A DNA stretch of 64,000 nucleotides from Brachionus rotundiformis (taxonomy: Eukaryota; Rotifera; Eurotatoria; Ploima; Brachionidae): positions 823,978 through 887,977 of the forward strand of contig JAESIW010000207.1 in NCBI GenBank assembly GCA_016802295.1, given 5' to 3'. Shown piece by piece: positions 34,113 to 46,400 of the stretch. The translations under genes and the position numbers were made by a program. A model generated the notes under the pieces. It was not told where the DNA came from, made no database searches, and worked only from the letters and a program-made list of their open reading frames with translations. How positions within the stretch are numbered: the first letter of the stretch is position 1; each line of letters opens with the position of its first letter.

Positions 34113-35657
34113 ATGAATCAAAATCAAAATTTTAGCGACATAGTCTTGGACGAGCAAACAACAAGTCCTGATCCAGATATATATTTGGATGGGCATAACT
34201 TTACTGATGAAGATTTGTACGATTTTACCAATGTAAAGCCTACTCTCAATCTTAGCAATAGTGACGATGAGGAAGATGACGACATTAATTTTGATTATGC
34301 TTATGGATACGATTACGAACGAGTAATCAAGGAAAGACTCAAAATAGCTAATCAGGAGTTTAGCAATGAGCCCACAGTTGACAAGGAACGACCGACCACT
34401 GTTTCTTTTGACAATGCAGTGAAAGCTTTCGATATACAAAAAAATGACCAAGAAGCTGATGAGAAAGAAATAGTAGTCGTGCCATTAAATGACACTGTAG
34501 AAAAAAAGGATCCAGACGCTTTTATGAATAAAATAAAGGAAGCCATTCAAAGGTATGACGAAATGAATAAACATAATGAATTAACAAATGAGTATAACGA
34601 TGAAAACGATGATGTAGAAGACTATTTTAAATTATTGTCTAATCAAAATTCCAATTTGGTCAAGAATTCTACTCCTTCTCCACCCTCACGGAACAGTCCC
34701 GAAATGGAAAAGTCCAATCTTGAATTGATTAGTAAGATTGTTGATTCGAAAGAAAGCAATACTCCTACAAAATTCCCATCTCCCATTCCTCAGCTTTCAC
34801 CACAGATTAATTCACCTGAACTTCAAAAAAGCGAAACTAACGTTTTGATAGAGAAAGATGGCAAATTTGAACTCATAAGTGCGGATGAATATACCGCTTT
34901 AGAAAAAAGCAAGCAAATAATACCTCATCCACCTCAAAGGCCTAAAACATCTAATAGCGAATTTAGAAAAAATAAACTTATAAATGAAAAAATAGAAATT
35001 CAGAGAATTCCGAGTTCAGGAGATTCAAAAAAAAATAGATCCAAAAGTCACTCACCAGTAGGAAAGCATTCAACGCCTGAATACGCCAAAGATTACAAAT
35101 CACCGTATCAGGCCACTATTAGAATCATTAAACCAAACGAATCGTAGGTTTATTAATTTTTTTTTCTCTAATTAATTAAATTTTCAAGAGCTGAAGCTCG
35201 TAAGAAAAGACTTCAAGAAGAAGAAGAAAAACGTAAACTTAATCAGGAAGTTTTTGAAGCCTGGGTAAAAATGAAAGAACGACAGCTGTTAGATCAGAGA
35301 CAAAAGCCAGAAGAAAAAAAACCTACTAGAAATATAAAAACTAAAATATCTTATGAAAATTGGTTACAGAAAAAAAGAGAACAAATTCAAAGGGAGAAGG
35401 AGTACCAAAAAAAACTGGAACAGGTGATCATGTTAGATAAGAGAAAGTCGACAAACGAGGAACGCTCGAAGGCTTTCAAAGAATGGGTTAATAGGAAATT
35501 AAGGGAAAAAAATGAAATGGTACGCATAGAAAAATTGGAAAATAAAAAATGGGTTTCAAAGCGTCGTAGGTCACGTAAGCAACAACGTCTATCACAAGCA
35601 CTTGAAATGGCAAACACATATGGATACAGTAATTCTTATTTTAGAGCCGGGCTATAA
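34113..35657 (+). CDS. coiled-coil protein, CCDC181/CCDC34-like
   Basis: Two exons, 34113-35143 and 35189-35657, 499 aa. The N-terminal two thirds are acidic and Ser/Pro-rich with no fold (SNSDDEEDDD, SPIPQLSPQ). The C-terminal 160 residues form charged helices with spaced Trp: AWVKMKERQ, ISYENWLQKKREQ and AFKEWVNRKLREKNE, a pattern typical of the CCDC34/CCDC181 group. CCDC181 is a microtubule-associated protein linked to cilia and sperm flagella; that role is an inference for this gene. The segment IKERLKIANQEFSNE before RPTTVSFDNAVKAF resembles the CCDC181 N-terminal block from memory only. Exon 1 ends at GTAGGT and exon 2 resumes in phase (SAEARKKR). Confidence 0.62.
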
Positions 35658-36246
35658 CACTTATTTTGCAAACATTTGGATACTGAAAAATGTTACATTT
35701 TTCATTCACATTTCAAAAAAATTTGTGTCATCAAGTTAACAGTTATACTGATTATGATATTTTTATTTATTTTTGAAAATGCTTTAAAATAAATTTTATT
35801 AATTTTTTAACCAATTTAACCACTCAAGTTATATTTTGATAGAACTTAATAGCAATTAATTTAAATTTTTAGACTTGTAATTTGATCCAAATTAAAACAA
35901 AGGCAAAAAAAATAAATTTTTACTTTTGTGAGCTTTATTATTGTATGAAAAAAATTTTTCGACTATAATTATTTAAAACACTTGATAAAAAATTTATCAA
36001 ATAATAGATAAATTTACAATAAAAAAATTAATCTTAAACATATTTTAAAAATCTTATTAAAGTTTAAGTTTACTTCTTTATCATCATGCTAAATATTAAT
36101 TTAAAACGCCCTTTTTTATTTGAAAAATGTCAAATTTACAGCAAATAAAAATATTAAAATTTTAGAATTCAAAGGAATAAGAAATTTAGAAGGTAATTAT
36201 TTTCAAAGAAAAAATTTATATATGTTTTTATTTAAATTTAAATTAT
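35658..36246. other. convergent intergenic region
   Basis: 589 bases between the 3' ends of the coiled-coil and aquaporin genes; AT-rich, with AATAAA-like motifs for both strands. No gene. Confidence 0.55.
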
Positions 36247-37324
36247 CTACAAATTATTCGAAATAATAACCAAATAAAATAAAGTTCCAATAAATGAACC
36301 AATTAAAGGTCCTAAAATTGGTATCCAAAAAAAATTGTCTCCTGCTTTAAAAACTTGAGAGCCCCAGCCTGCAAAAAAAGTAAATAATCTTGGCCCAAAA
36401 TCTCTTGCAGGATTAATAGCATAGCCGCAATTAAAACCTAGTGAGCATCCTATAACTAAAACAAGAAAAGCAATCAAAATAGCACTTATTTCCTTCGGAA
36501 TATCGTTGTTTTTTTTATCTGAAATCGCCATGACAACCATGATTAGAACTGCTGTTCCCAAAACTTGGTCCAAGAATCCTCCAAAAACTCCTAACGCTTC
36601 ATTTGGATAAGTAGCGAAAATTCCAGCTGTATTAATAGAATACATTTCATCTCCAAAACTTTTTAATCCGTCTAAATATACCCAGAAAACTAGCGTTGCA
36701 CCTAGAAAAGCACCCAAAGTTTGTGCTAAGGAATAAATAAAAAACTTTCGTAATGTTATTTTTCCTGTAAGAGCTAGTGAAAATGAAACTGCTGGATTTA
36801 AATGAGCTCCTTTTTTTTAAAATGAATAAAATTTTTTCAATAAAAATTAATATTACCAGATATTGTTCCTACAAGAAGAATCGCAATCAAAACTCCAAAG
36901 CCAAAGCCTATATTTACAGATAAAAGATTGTTTAAATTTGAGTCTTGTTTATTATTTAATTTAAATTGAGCAACACTAGAACATCCTATTAAAATGAATA
37001 TCATTGTTCCAAAAGCTTCAGCCATAAACTCTTTCACTAATGGATTAGAGATTTTGACTTTTTTCACACTTTCTTGCAAATTACTTTGTATATTGAAATA
37101 TTATTTTGGTTTTATTTTTCTTTTGAAAATTCTTACAAATAAGGTTTTTTACTTTCCACATCAGATTTATCTTCTCTCTTAAGCAAATTATCTTCGATCA
37201 AAATTTGACTATTTTTGTTTTCCGAAATATTTAGCTGATTGTCGGTCTGTGAATGACTTTTTTAGTAAGTATTTAATATTGTTTAAAAATATTTAATTAC
37301 TATTTCAGATATTTCCATTGTCAT
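36247..37324 (-). CDS. aquaglyceroporin (MIP family channel)
   Basis: Minus-strand exons: 37324-37301 (8 codons), 37246-37137, 37083-36857, 36809-36247, giving 307 aa. The first two exons encode a polar cytoplasmic N-terminus, and the third starts at NLQESVKKVK before TM1 (FMAEAFGTMIFILIG). Both NPA boxes are present: GAHLNPAVSF and, in the second half, GYAINPARDFGPR. The Asp after the second NPA-R and the GFGFG and GGFLDQ-type loops place it with glycerol-conducting aquaglyceroporins rather than strict aquaporins. It should move glycerol and water across a plasma membrane. The tiny first exon (MTMEISEI) is the weakest part. A start within the second or third exon is not excluded, but no in-frame ATG precedes TM1 there. 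Confidence 0.88.
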
Positions 37325-38371
37325 ACTAAATTATCAATGCTAAGATTCTTAAAAATAGAGAAAATTTTAATTCAAATATTTAATGGAAAATATAAATCAT
37401 AATAGAAGCTATAAATGTTAAGAGTTAAATAGAATAGAATTACAGTACAATAAAAATACAGTTGAAAAAATTCCTCATGTAAGTGTACATGTAAATAAAA
37501 ACATACATTTTTGCATCATATTGGTGTGAAACTGAAATAAATTAGAAAAACAAGTTTTATATTTTATACTTAAAATTGGAATTGGTACATGGTCACAACA
37601 TGGCACCTATAATTATTATTAAAATCTTAAGCTTTTCACAAATATCCAAATTGAACATTAAGAATTTTAAGTTCGTAATAATATGGTAAAAAAGTTCTTC
37701 ATTTAAAAAAAAGTAGGAAAATAAATAAAACTTCTTAACATTTCGATAGATTTAGGCTAAAAGGCATATATTGCTATTTATAGTGTAGCATAAAATTCAT
37801 CCGACTCTTACTAAATATTAATTTATTAATAAAGTGTTTAAGAAAATAGAAATAAGAAGCTGTATAAAGCTTGATTATATATCTCAAAAAATATAATTTC
37901 AAATGGTTTTAATTAAAAGTTCAAATGGAATTTATTAAAATAAAGATAATTTTATTTAAATCACATAACTAAAGCTTAATTTCAATCTAAAAATGCAAAT
38001 TTAACACTATTTAGACTCATAATTTTTAATTTATCATATGATAAAAAATTGATATAAATAAATTTAGTTTTTAATTTATGGCAAAGATAATAGTTTATTT
38101 TTATTTTATCGGTAAAAAAAAATAATTTTTTGATCATTTCAATTTAAATCTAAAAAATTTTTTAATAGGATATTATCTATCAATTTTAAAGATATTCTGA
38201 ATTTTAAAATATTATATTTTATAAAAGTAAAACAATGTTTTAATTAAGGTAAAAAGTAAAATTTTATTCTAATATAAAAACTGAATTGAACCATAGCAAA
38301 TTAGACTTCCTCATTATTTGGAGGTATAAAACTTTGAATCTCATTGAAAATTAAGGCTTAAAATTAATATT
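37325..38371. other. spacer, aquaporin to p38
   Basis: About 1 kb, AT-rich, with many homopolymers. No gene or structured repeat found. Confidence 0.5.
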
Positions 38372-39683
38372 TTAAGTTAAAATAAAATTTGATTTTTGTT
38401 TTAAAATACTTTTCCATTCATCGATTCGCAAATCTTTAAATTCAAATTCATGATTAAAAGGCTCACCATTAGGTTCATCATCTTCATCGTGTAGTGATTC
38501 TAGGTATGGATGACTCAGTGCTTGTTCACAATCAATTCTTACTCGAGGATCAAGTTGCAGCATTTTATCAAGTAAATCAATAGCCATCTTATCTGGTATT
38601 TCGTGAAAATATTCATAAAAATTCACCCTTTTTTGTCTAACTTTGGTTCTTTCCAGGTATTGTCTTGCTTCAGGAGTTATATCATTTAAAAATTCATTGG
38701 ATGGGTACCCAACTAGATCAAGAATTCTATTTAATTGATTTACATCTTAATTAATAGATTGAAAAAAAATTATTCTAATAATTTTGAGTATTTTAAATTA
38801 CGATCAGAACCAGGAAAAAGAGTTTTCTGTGTAAACATTTCTGCTAATATACAGCCGACACTCCATATATCAACTTTTTTTCAAAATTGAGGTCAATTTT
38901 TATTCAGAAAACTTAAAATTAAATATTATTACCTTCTTTACCATATTCAGTCCATTTAAGCATAATTTCTGGCGCTCGATACCAACGAGTAGCTACATAA
39001 CCTGTCATTTCATCGTTTTCACTTCTAGCCAAGCCAAAATCGATTATCTATTTATTTTAAATTTTTTTTTCTTCAGTATTTATTTACTAATTAAACTAAC
39101 CCTAAGACTGCAATCCTCATTCACCGTCAAATTTCCTGGTTTCAGATCTCGATGAATTATATTTGCTGAATGAAGATATTTTAGTCCTCTCAAAATTTGA
39201 TAAGTGAAGAATTTGATATGTTCTTCATTTAATTGATTCGTTTTCAAAGCATTATGTAGATCAGAATTCATAAGATTCATGACCAAATATCTTAAGTTAA
39301 AATTTATCAATCAAGATTCTAACGAAAATTTGAAAAGGTACATTTCTTCCATTGATTCGCTTCTAATGGCAGGCGTGAAAATATCAAGCAGTCTAACAAT
39401 ATTGTCATGTTTAACATGTTTTAATAATTTGATTTCTCTTAAAGCTCGTTTGCAGTGTACTTTAGTTAGAAAAGGTTGAGAAAGTTTTTTTATAGCAACT
39501 TCCTGATTTAATACAGAATCGGTAGCAGAGCTTTCAAAAAAAAAAATAAAAAAATATTTTATAAATTCTTTGAAAATACCAAACGAGTCCATAAGCTCCA
39601 TAACCTACTTGTTTTAAGTCTGAATATCGGCTTGGTAAATTCCAAGTTGAGTTATTTATCTCAAAACGGTTCCAATCACTCAT
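38372..39683 (-). CDS. p38: p38 MAP kinase
   Basis: Six minus-strand exons: 39683-39580, 39530-39342, 39290-39101, 39047-38933, 38873-38802, 38745-38372, giving 347 aa (human MAPK14 is 360). The Gly-rich loop VGYGAYGLV, VAIKKL (catalytic Lys), HRDLKPGN, IDFGLA and the activation loop DEMTGYVATRWYRAPE are all present. The TGY dual-phosphorylation motif defines p38 rather than ERK (TEY) or JNK (TPY). The C-lobe has VDIWSVGCILAEM and GSDHVNQL and ends with the HDEDDEPNGEPF docking region. p38 responds to osmotic, oxidative and immune stress. Introns are 46-71 nt. All phases close. The DUSP at the right end of the window is a class that can act on MAP kinases, but no link is implied. Confidence 0.95.
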
Positions 39684-40519
39684 TTTAAAAAATGTTGGAC
39701 TTTTTTGTTGGAATCTTAAATTTCTAATTTATACATAAAAAAAACTTAAAAGCATTCTACATAATATATTATCTTTAAAAATTATAATTTTATTTTAATT
39801 ATGCTAAACTTTCTGTGTCTTGGGACTTCAATTTAAATTTCAACTAGATACAATAATAATTATATTATCTGCTTAAAATATTACAGCCGTTAAATTTTTA
39901 TTTAATTTAATTTAATTTATTTTTAAATTAATAATATATTCAGTTCTTTTGAAGTAAATGCGTTTTTCTAGCTACCATAATTTTTCGTTTTCTACTACTA
40001 ATACTAAAAAAACAATCCTATAAACAGAAAAATATATAACTTGGATGTTTTTATTTATTCACTCTAAAATTTAATTTATTTATTATTTATTTTATTTATT
40101 AAATATTTTCTAAAAGTTAATTGATAGTTTCTGATTTTCAAATAAAAACATTATTTAATTGTTTAAATCGAAATAGCCATCAAAACCCAGTAGCTTTCAA
40201 AATGAATTTAATGTTTTCTAAATATAAAAAAACTTGTTTGTTAAATATATCAGATAAACCTATTTTTAAAAAAATTTAATCTAATCTGATTGAATCTTTT
40301 CTATCGTTATTGATTGTAATAATAACAATTTTAATTGTATTTAAATTGTATTTAAAAAAAATAATTGATAAAACTGTCTTTTTCAATATTTTGATTTTTT
40401 ATTTTAAATGTGCAGACAAAATTTTGGTAATTTCAAATTTTGAAAAATTATTTTTTAATGTAAAAAAAATTTATCAAATATTTATTTGGTCATAAATTAA
40501 TTTTAGTATTCTATATAAG
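39684..40519. other. divergent intergenic region, p38 and HINT
   Basis: 836 bases between two divergent starts; extremely AT-rich (TTTAATTTAA runs near 39900). Contains a 61-codon hydrophobic frame (40310-40495) that I judge accidental. Confidence 0.5.
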
Positions 40520-41044
40520 ATGATTTCTAAGCTTATTAAAACCCCAAATTCTAAATTTAACATTTATTTACTTTTAAATAAATATTTTAATTCATCATCA
40601 AAAAAAATGAGTGATGAAATTAAACTGGCTCAGTCGGCCAAACCCGGTGGAGATACAATTTTTGGAAAAATAATTCGAAAAGAAATACCTGCTGACATTA
40701 TCTATGAAGATGATCAATGTTTAGCATTTAATGATGTTAGTCCTCAGGCTCCGAAACACTTCTTAGTAATCCCTAAAAAGCATATTCAGCAACTATCAAC
40801 ATCTGATGACTCAGATGATCAGGTATTAAATTTTCTATAATTTATACTTTGAAAAGGAAATAGGAAAAATTTTATGTAGTTATTAGGACATCTGATTAGT
40901 ATAGCCAGAAAATGCGCAGCTCAACAGGGTCTTGACAACGGTTATCGTCTAGTAATTAATGACGGCAAAAATGGAGGTCAAAGCGTATATCACTTACACG
41001 TACACATTCTAGGAGGACGTCAAATGGGTTGGCCACCAGGTTAA
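40520..41044 (+). CDS. HINT1: histidine-triad nucleotide-binding protein (HINT)
   Basis: Two exons, 40520-40822 and 40880-41044, 155 aa from the first ATG. The catalytic HIT motif is HLHVHILGG near the C-terminus, and the protein ends with the conserved GRQMGWPPG. Upstream are GGDTIFGKIIRKEIPADIIYEDD, LAFNDVSPQAP and HFLVIPKKHI, all characteristic of HINT1/HINT2. HINT hydrolyses nucleoside phosphoramidates such as lysyl-AMP. A second ATG at 40607 (MSDEIKLAQS) matches the length of cytosolic HINT1. The extra 29 residues from the first ATG are basic, Ser/Asn-rich and free of acidic residues, as in a mitochondrial presequence (HINT2-like). Two products from alternative starts are plausible. Confidence 0.94.
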
Positions 41045-43488
41045 TTTAAACATTGATATTTTAAATGATATAATTCAAAAATTTAATAAATAAATTCAAA
41101 TAAAATAACAGATTTTTTTATGTTTTATAATTATTCTATTAATATTATTGAGCTACTGTAAGTTGCATGACTAACTATGTATATTTGAGAGGAAAAATGT
41201 TATTGTTTAAGCTGCGGTAGCGTTATTTTCTCTAAAAATCTTGTCGTAAAAACTCTAAAAACATTTAATGTGTTTTCTTTCACTACAAAACAATTCAATT
41301 TGTTCCAATCATCTGCAACTCTATTCGTAAAGAATGTCCTTTAAATTTATATCATTTCTAAAAACTTTTTTCAAATTTTAGTAATTAATAATGATTATTA
41401 ATCAAATTTTTCATTAAATCTTTTGTTTTAGGCATTAAATTTAAAATTCTAGATATGTTCAAAAATCAAGCTTAATCAATTGACCGTGAAGTAAGCAATT
41501 TAAAAAAACATCTTGGTTTGATAATTTTTTAAAATGTATATTTTTGATAATTTATTTGGGTCATTCAATTTTCGAAAAAATAAGATTAATCAAATATTAG
41601 ATTTCAAAAATTTAAAGATTTTTGATAATTTTTAAAAGTGTAATAATTGTTGAAACAAATATGTAAGGAACAAAAAAATAATTTGATAAATTATATGCTT
41701 GATAAAAGTATTTTGTAATCAGATTAAAAATCAAAATAAAACAGACTCAATATTTAAATTAACTAAATCTTTCAAAAACTAATTTAAATATTAATGTTTT
41801 AATTTAAAAGATTTTGAATTTTTATATTCATAGTTTGAACTAAAAATATTTTTGCTCTTTTTTATTTTATACTCAAGCTTAATTTGATCTATTCAAAGTT
41901 TTTTCGAAGTAATTAATGAATTCTAAAGGTATTTTTTTAATTTTGACCAGATAAATCTTTATGTCATATATTTTCCATATTTAGGCGGCTAACAAACATG
42001 TTCTATTCTGAGCAAAAAAATATGCGACTTACCTTTGAATAAAATTCATGTGAATCATTTAAGATAGGAATAAATTAAATTTTAATATATAATTCAAATT
42101 TTTTTGAAAATAAAAGACGCTACTTTGTTTCTTATTATTATAGTATTATGTATATTTTTTGTTAATTTTTGTTGTAAAAAGTCTATCAAAAGTAATTTAG
42201 AGGTTAAACTTATTACTTACTTAAAAAGGTTGTTTTGATGACTAGTTGTATTTCGAAACTACGGTTACTTAATAATATATATTACTCCCTAAATTATAAT
42301 TATTTGTTATTTCGAAAAAATTATGATAAAAAGGACAATGCCTTAATTTGGTCAAGGTAAAATATTGAAATTAATCAGAATTACTGTGATAATAAAGTTT
42401 TTCTCTGGTAATAAAATCAAAGTTAAAACTTAAATTTACAATTTATTTAAAATTTAAATTTCTAGTTTTAAAATTAAAAGAAGAAAAGTTAGATATAATA
42501 ATTTTCAATGTTTGCTAAGAATATACAACCATATTTAAAAATATATAATCAAAAACATAGAGTTTTATTTTGCCGTGAGTGGATATTATTATATTTTCAC
42601 AAAGGATTCAATCGAATCTTATGAGGGCTAAAACTTAGGCTAAATAGAATAGTCAAATTCCAAATTATTTTTATTCGTTAGAAAATTCAACCAAAAAACG
42701 AAAAAAAACTTACTATTTTGCTAATAATTTGTATTTATTTTTTTTTCTTAGCGATAAAACTACTTCGACACACTTCTTCGGATTTTGTTTAAACCAAGAA
42801 CACTTATATTAAGTTTACATAAAGATGAAACTTAAAATTTAAATTTAAGCGTGGCCTTTTCAAAACAAAAACCTTAGTTTTTTATTTCAAGTATTTGAAT
42901 TTTCAGCAAATTTTTCAAATATTGGTCAATTTTCGATTTTGTCTAGTCACGAAAAATCTATTCATTTACTTTTTAGCATAGTAGTAAAATTGTAAAGAAT
43001 AAAATGACAGAATTATGGAAATAATATTAAAGTAAATAGTTATATTGGAAACTTTTGCTTAATGTTTTGAATAGTTTGTATTTTCATTTTTCAATAATTT
43101 TCGTCAATTGCAGAATCGAAAACAAAAAGGTTAATTTAAATGAAAAATTCAACATATTTTTAAATTTTTTCGATTTTTTTTTCACTAAAATAGAAAAATT
43201 AATTTGATTAGATAGAAATGATTGCATAATACAAATTGTCAGTAGGTTAGAAATTTGTTTATTATCTTTTTTTCTAATTTTTTATCATAAAATTATACGA
43301 TAAAAAAATTTGTAAACTCTAACAATTTTGATTTTTTTCTGAATTAAGTGTCTCAAATATATTTTTTTAAAATCTTAATCTCAAAGTAATATTTTGTTTT
43401 GTTTAGATTTTCATAGCTAATAGCTTTTTGGATCAATGTTTTAAAATTTCAGTTTATTTAATTCATTTCTTTATTACAATATTTTTAA
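41045..43488. other. 2.4-kb spacer upstream of sacsin
   Basis: Homogeneous AT-rich DNA with no open frame longer than about 50 codons worth reporting. It likely contains the HINT 3' UTR on the left and the sacsin promoter or noncoding first exons on the right. Confidence 0.5.
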
Positions 43489-46400
43489 ATGCATTCAACT
43501 AATTCACATCAAATTTCACAATCTCGTAAAACACCAATATATAACTCAACTAATGCGCTTCAATTTAATACTAATTTGTCGCAACAACCTTTAACTGGAT
43601 CGCTCAATAGTTTATCAAGCTCAAGTTTGTTGAAAACTGGGCCTTCGTCCGATTCTCCATCAAATAATCTTTCTTCAAACAAGCTTTACTCAACCTCTTC
43701 ATACTCAAATTCAAACAAACTAAATCCAAATGATTATTATCAATTTCCATTAAAAAATGGTAATATTTTTTTTGTTTTTTATTTTTCCAAACAAGATCGA
43801 TGACATTCTATAAACGAATAATTTAGATTTTATACTCAATTTAAATTCTTGAACTAGATTTTTAGTAGATAAATTTAGAAACGACTTTTATTATCTCATT
43901 AATTTAGACAAATAAAATCGGATTTTTTATGTTTAGATTAATATCAAAATTAGATTTCTAAGGCTTTATTTACCAAAATATACATACATATATATATATT
44001 TATATGCAATTTAGATAACTTTTTTTCTAATTTCATTTGACCTATTTATTTATTTAAATAATGCGCTTGTTTTATGCATTTTATTTGAACTATATTGGAG
44101 TAAATTCGTTGCTAACTTAGATTAATAATAACTTTGATGGGGACTTTTAATTTTTATTCAATTGAAAAAAAAGGGATTGTTTTCTCAGAAATTTTTATAT
44201 TCGGCTAACACTTTTAATATTAATATATTAATTAAAAGAAAGATCGGGTTTGGTCTAAAAAACCTCGTTTTCAAGTCTAAATTAAAAACTAATCAATAAA
44301 AAAATTTGCTTTCGAGGCCATGGTTATCATAATAAGGTTTATGATTTATTTAAAATATTTATGAGTTTTTGGTCACGTATTTTTCTCTAATTTTCAAAAT
44401 CTTGTTTGTATATTTGAAAAATTTTAAAAGCAATAAGCAAACAAATTATTTTTAATTAATTAGAATAAGATTTTACCTGTGTTGATTTGTGCATTTTTGT
44501 TTATGATGAAAAAAAAATATTTTTATGATATTTTATTAGAAAATTAAATAAAAATATATTTGTATTGCTATTTAGTCTTTAGAATTGCTTTTTATTTACC
44601 GTTTACTCTAAAAAATCAATAAATCATCGATTCTTTTATATTTTGTTGAATAGTTGAGAAAAAAAAGTTGGTCGTTTTGTTTTTAATTGAGTAATTTATT
44701 TAGTCGATATTAAGATTTAGCCTTTTGGAGTCCAGTAATCGTATATGCCTAATCAAACTTAAGAAACCCAATTTTATAAAGCAAAGCAACAAGAACTAAT
44801 TTTTATAGACACAAGCCGTCAAATCTTTTACTTGAACTAAAATAAATTTATACGGATCATTCAGAAACTAACTTATCATTTTTTTCTAAAAGGCATAATA
44901 AAAACTTGATAAGATTTTCTAGAAAGTGATTTAAGTAGGCGCCAAATCTGTTAAGGGATTATCATTAATTGATTATTCATAAGTAAAAGTGAGGAGGTTG
45001 CTAAATAAAAAAAAATCATCTTATTAAATAACTTGTTTAAGTGTTTAAAAGATTAGTTTTTCAAAAAAAAAACGCTTGTTTTAATAAGCTACATATAAAT
45101 ATTTGAAATATTTTTGAGGCATAGAAACCATTTTATAGAGCTTAAGAATTTTAATAATCTTTATTGTTGTAAGACAAAGAAGCGGATGCTCTGGCCGGTC
45201 CAAAGAAAAAATTAACGGCTACGACTTTTATTCACCAACCTACAACAACTAATACAAATCTAGGCTACGGTCAGCATAGAACCAGAAGACCATCGCCTTC
45301 AAAATCACCATATTCGAACATAGACGAACAATTAACTAATTCCTCATTTTTTCTCAAGCAATCTCCCAGCAACAAAGTGCAGACCAATCGATTCTATTCA
45401 TCAGGATCTAATCCATCGTCAAACGCGATCAAAAAATCCACCTCGCTCAAAAATCCGGCAAGACCAGCCATTATTCAACCAAATCAATCAAGCAACATAG
45501 TTAATCTAAATGTGATTAATCCGACTTACACAAACTCATCAAGCATTAAACCGGTAATTCATAAAAGAACGCCCAAAACATTTGTCTCTCCGAGTCGATA
45601 CGAAATAAGCCATTTAGACCAGAGTAGTGCTAAATTGAGCGATCAAGCCGAGCCGATTACTAATGAAATACAACTAAGAGCTAGATCTAAATCAAAGACA
45701 ACTGATTTGAATAGTTCATCATCTCAAAATAATTTATTAACAAGTTCAAGCTCGATTAAAAAGACACTAGAGAACATTGAGCTAAAAATGCGAATTGTAT
45801 CAAGTCCAAGTATACGCATAGCCGATTTGTTTAAATGTTTTCTAAAAAATGTGCCCAAATCAACCGAGACCATAGAAGTAAGTGATTTTTTTACTACTTA
45901 TTTGACTAAAGAAATTACTAAAGAAATTCAGATACGAAAAAATAAGAAAAAGTTTAATATTATCACTATTTAAGCTAGTCGATAGAATTGCTTGCGGCAA
46001 GTGTCCAAATAATGCCTTTGGATTTTTGATTAATAGCTCATTAATGTCACATTTGAATTTTTCAAATGACTAGTATTATTTTTGAAATTAAATTGTATGA
46101 TTTTTTCGAGCAGCAAACAATATTTTTTATTAACCTTATTTGAATAGAAAAGGTAGAAAAAAAGTAATAACATTCAATATTTATTTCATTTCATTTGAAC
46201 AAGTATTTTCGCTAGCATGGCATAATACATTTGTATGAGTCAGATATTTAATCATATATCATCCTAAATTCGAATATATAAAATATCAAATTTTCATTTA
46301 TTTAGATTTTTAGCTCAAATTTTAATTAAAAGAAAATAAATGCCACATTGGTTAAATTAGCAGCATTTGAATCAATTTGAATTTATATTTCAGTCATCAT

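Noticed and set aside
40310..40495. 61-codon hydrophobic frame before HINT
   Set aside because: Ile/Lys/Phe-rich translation of AT-rich DNA; no support.
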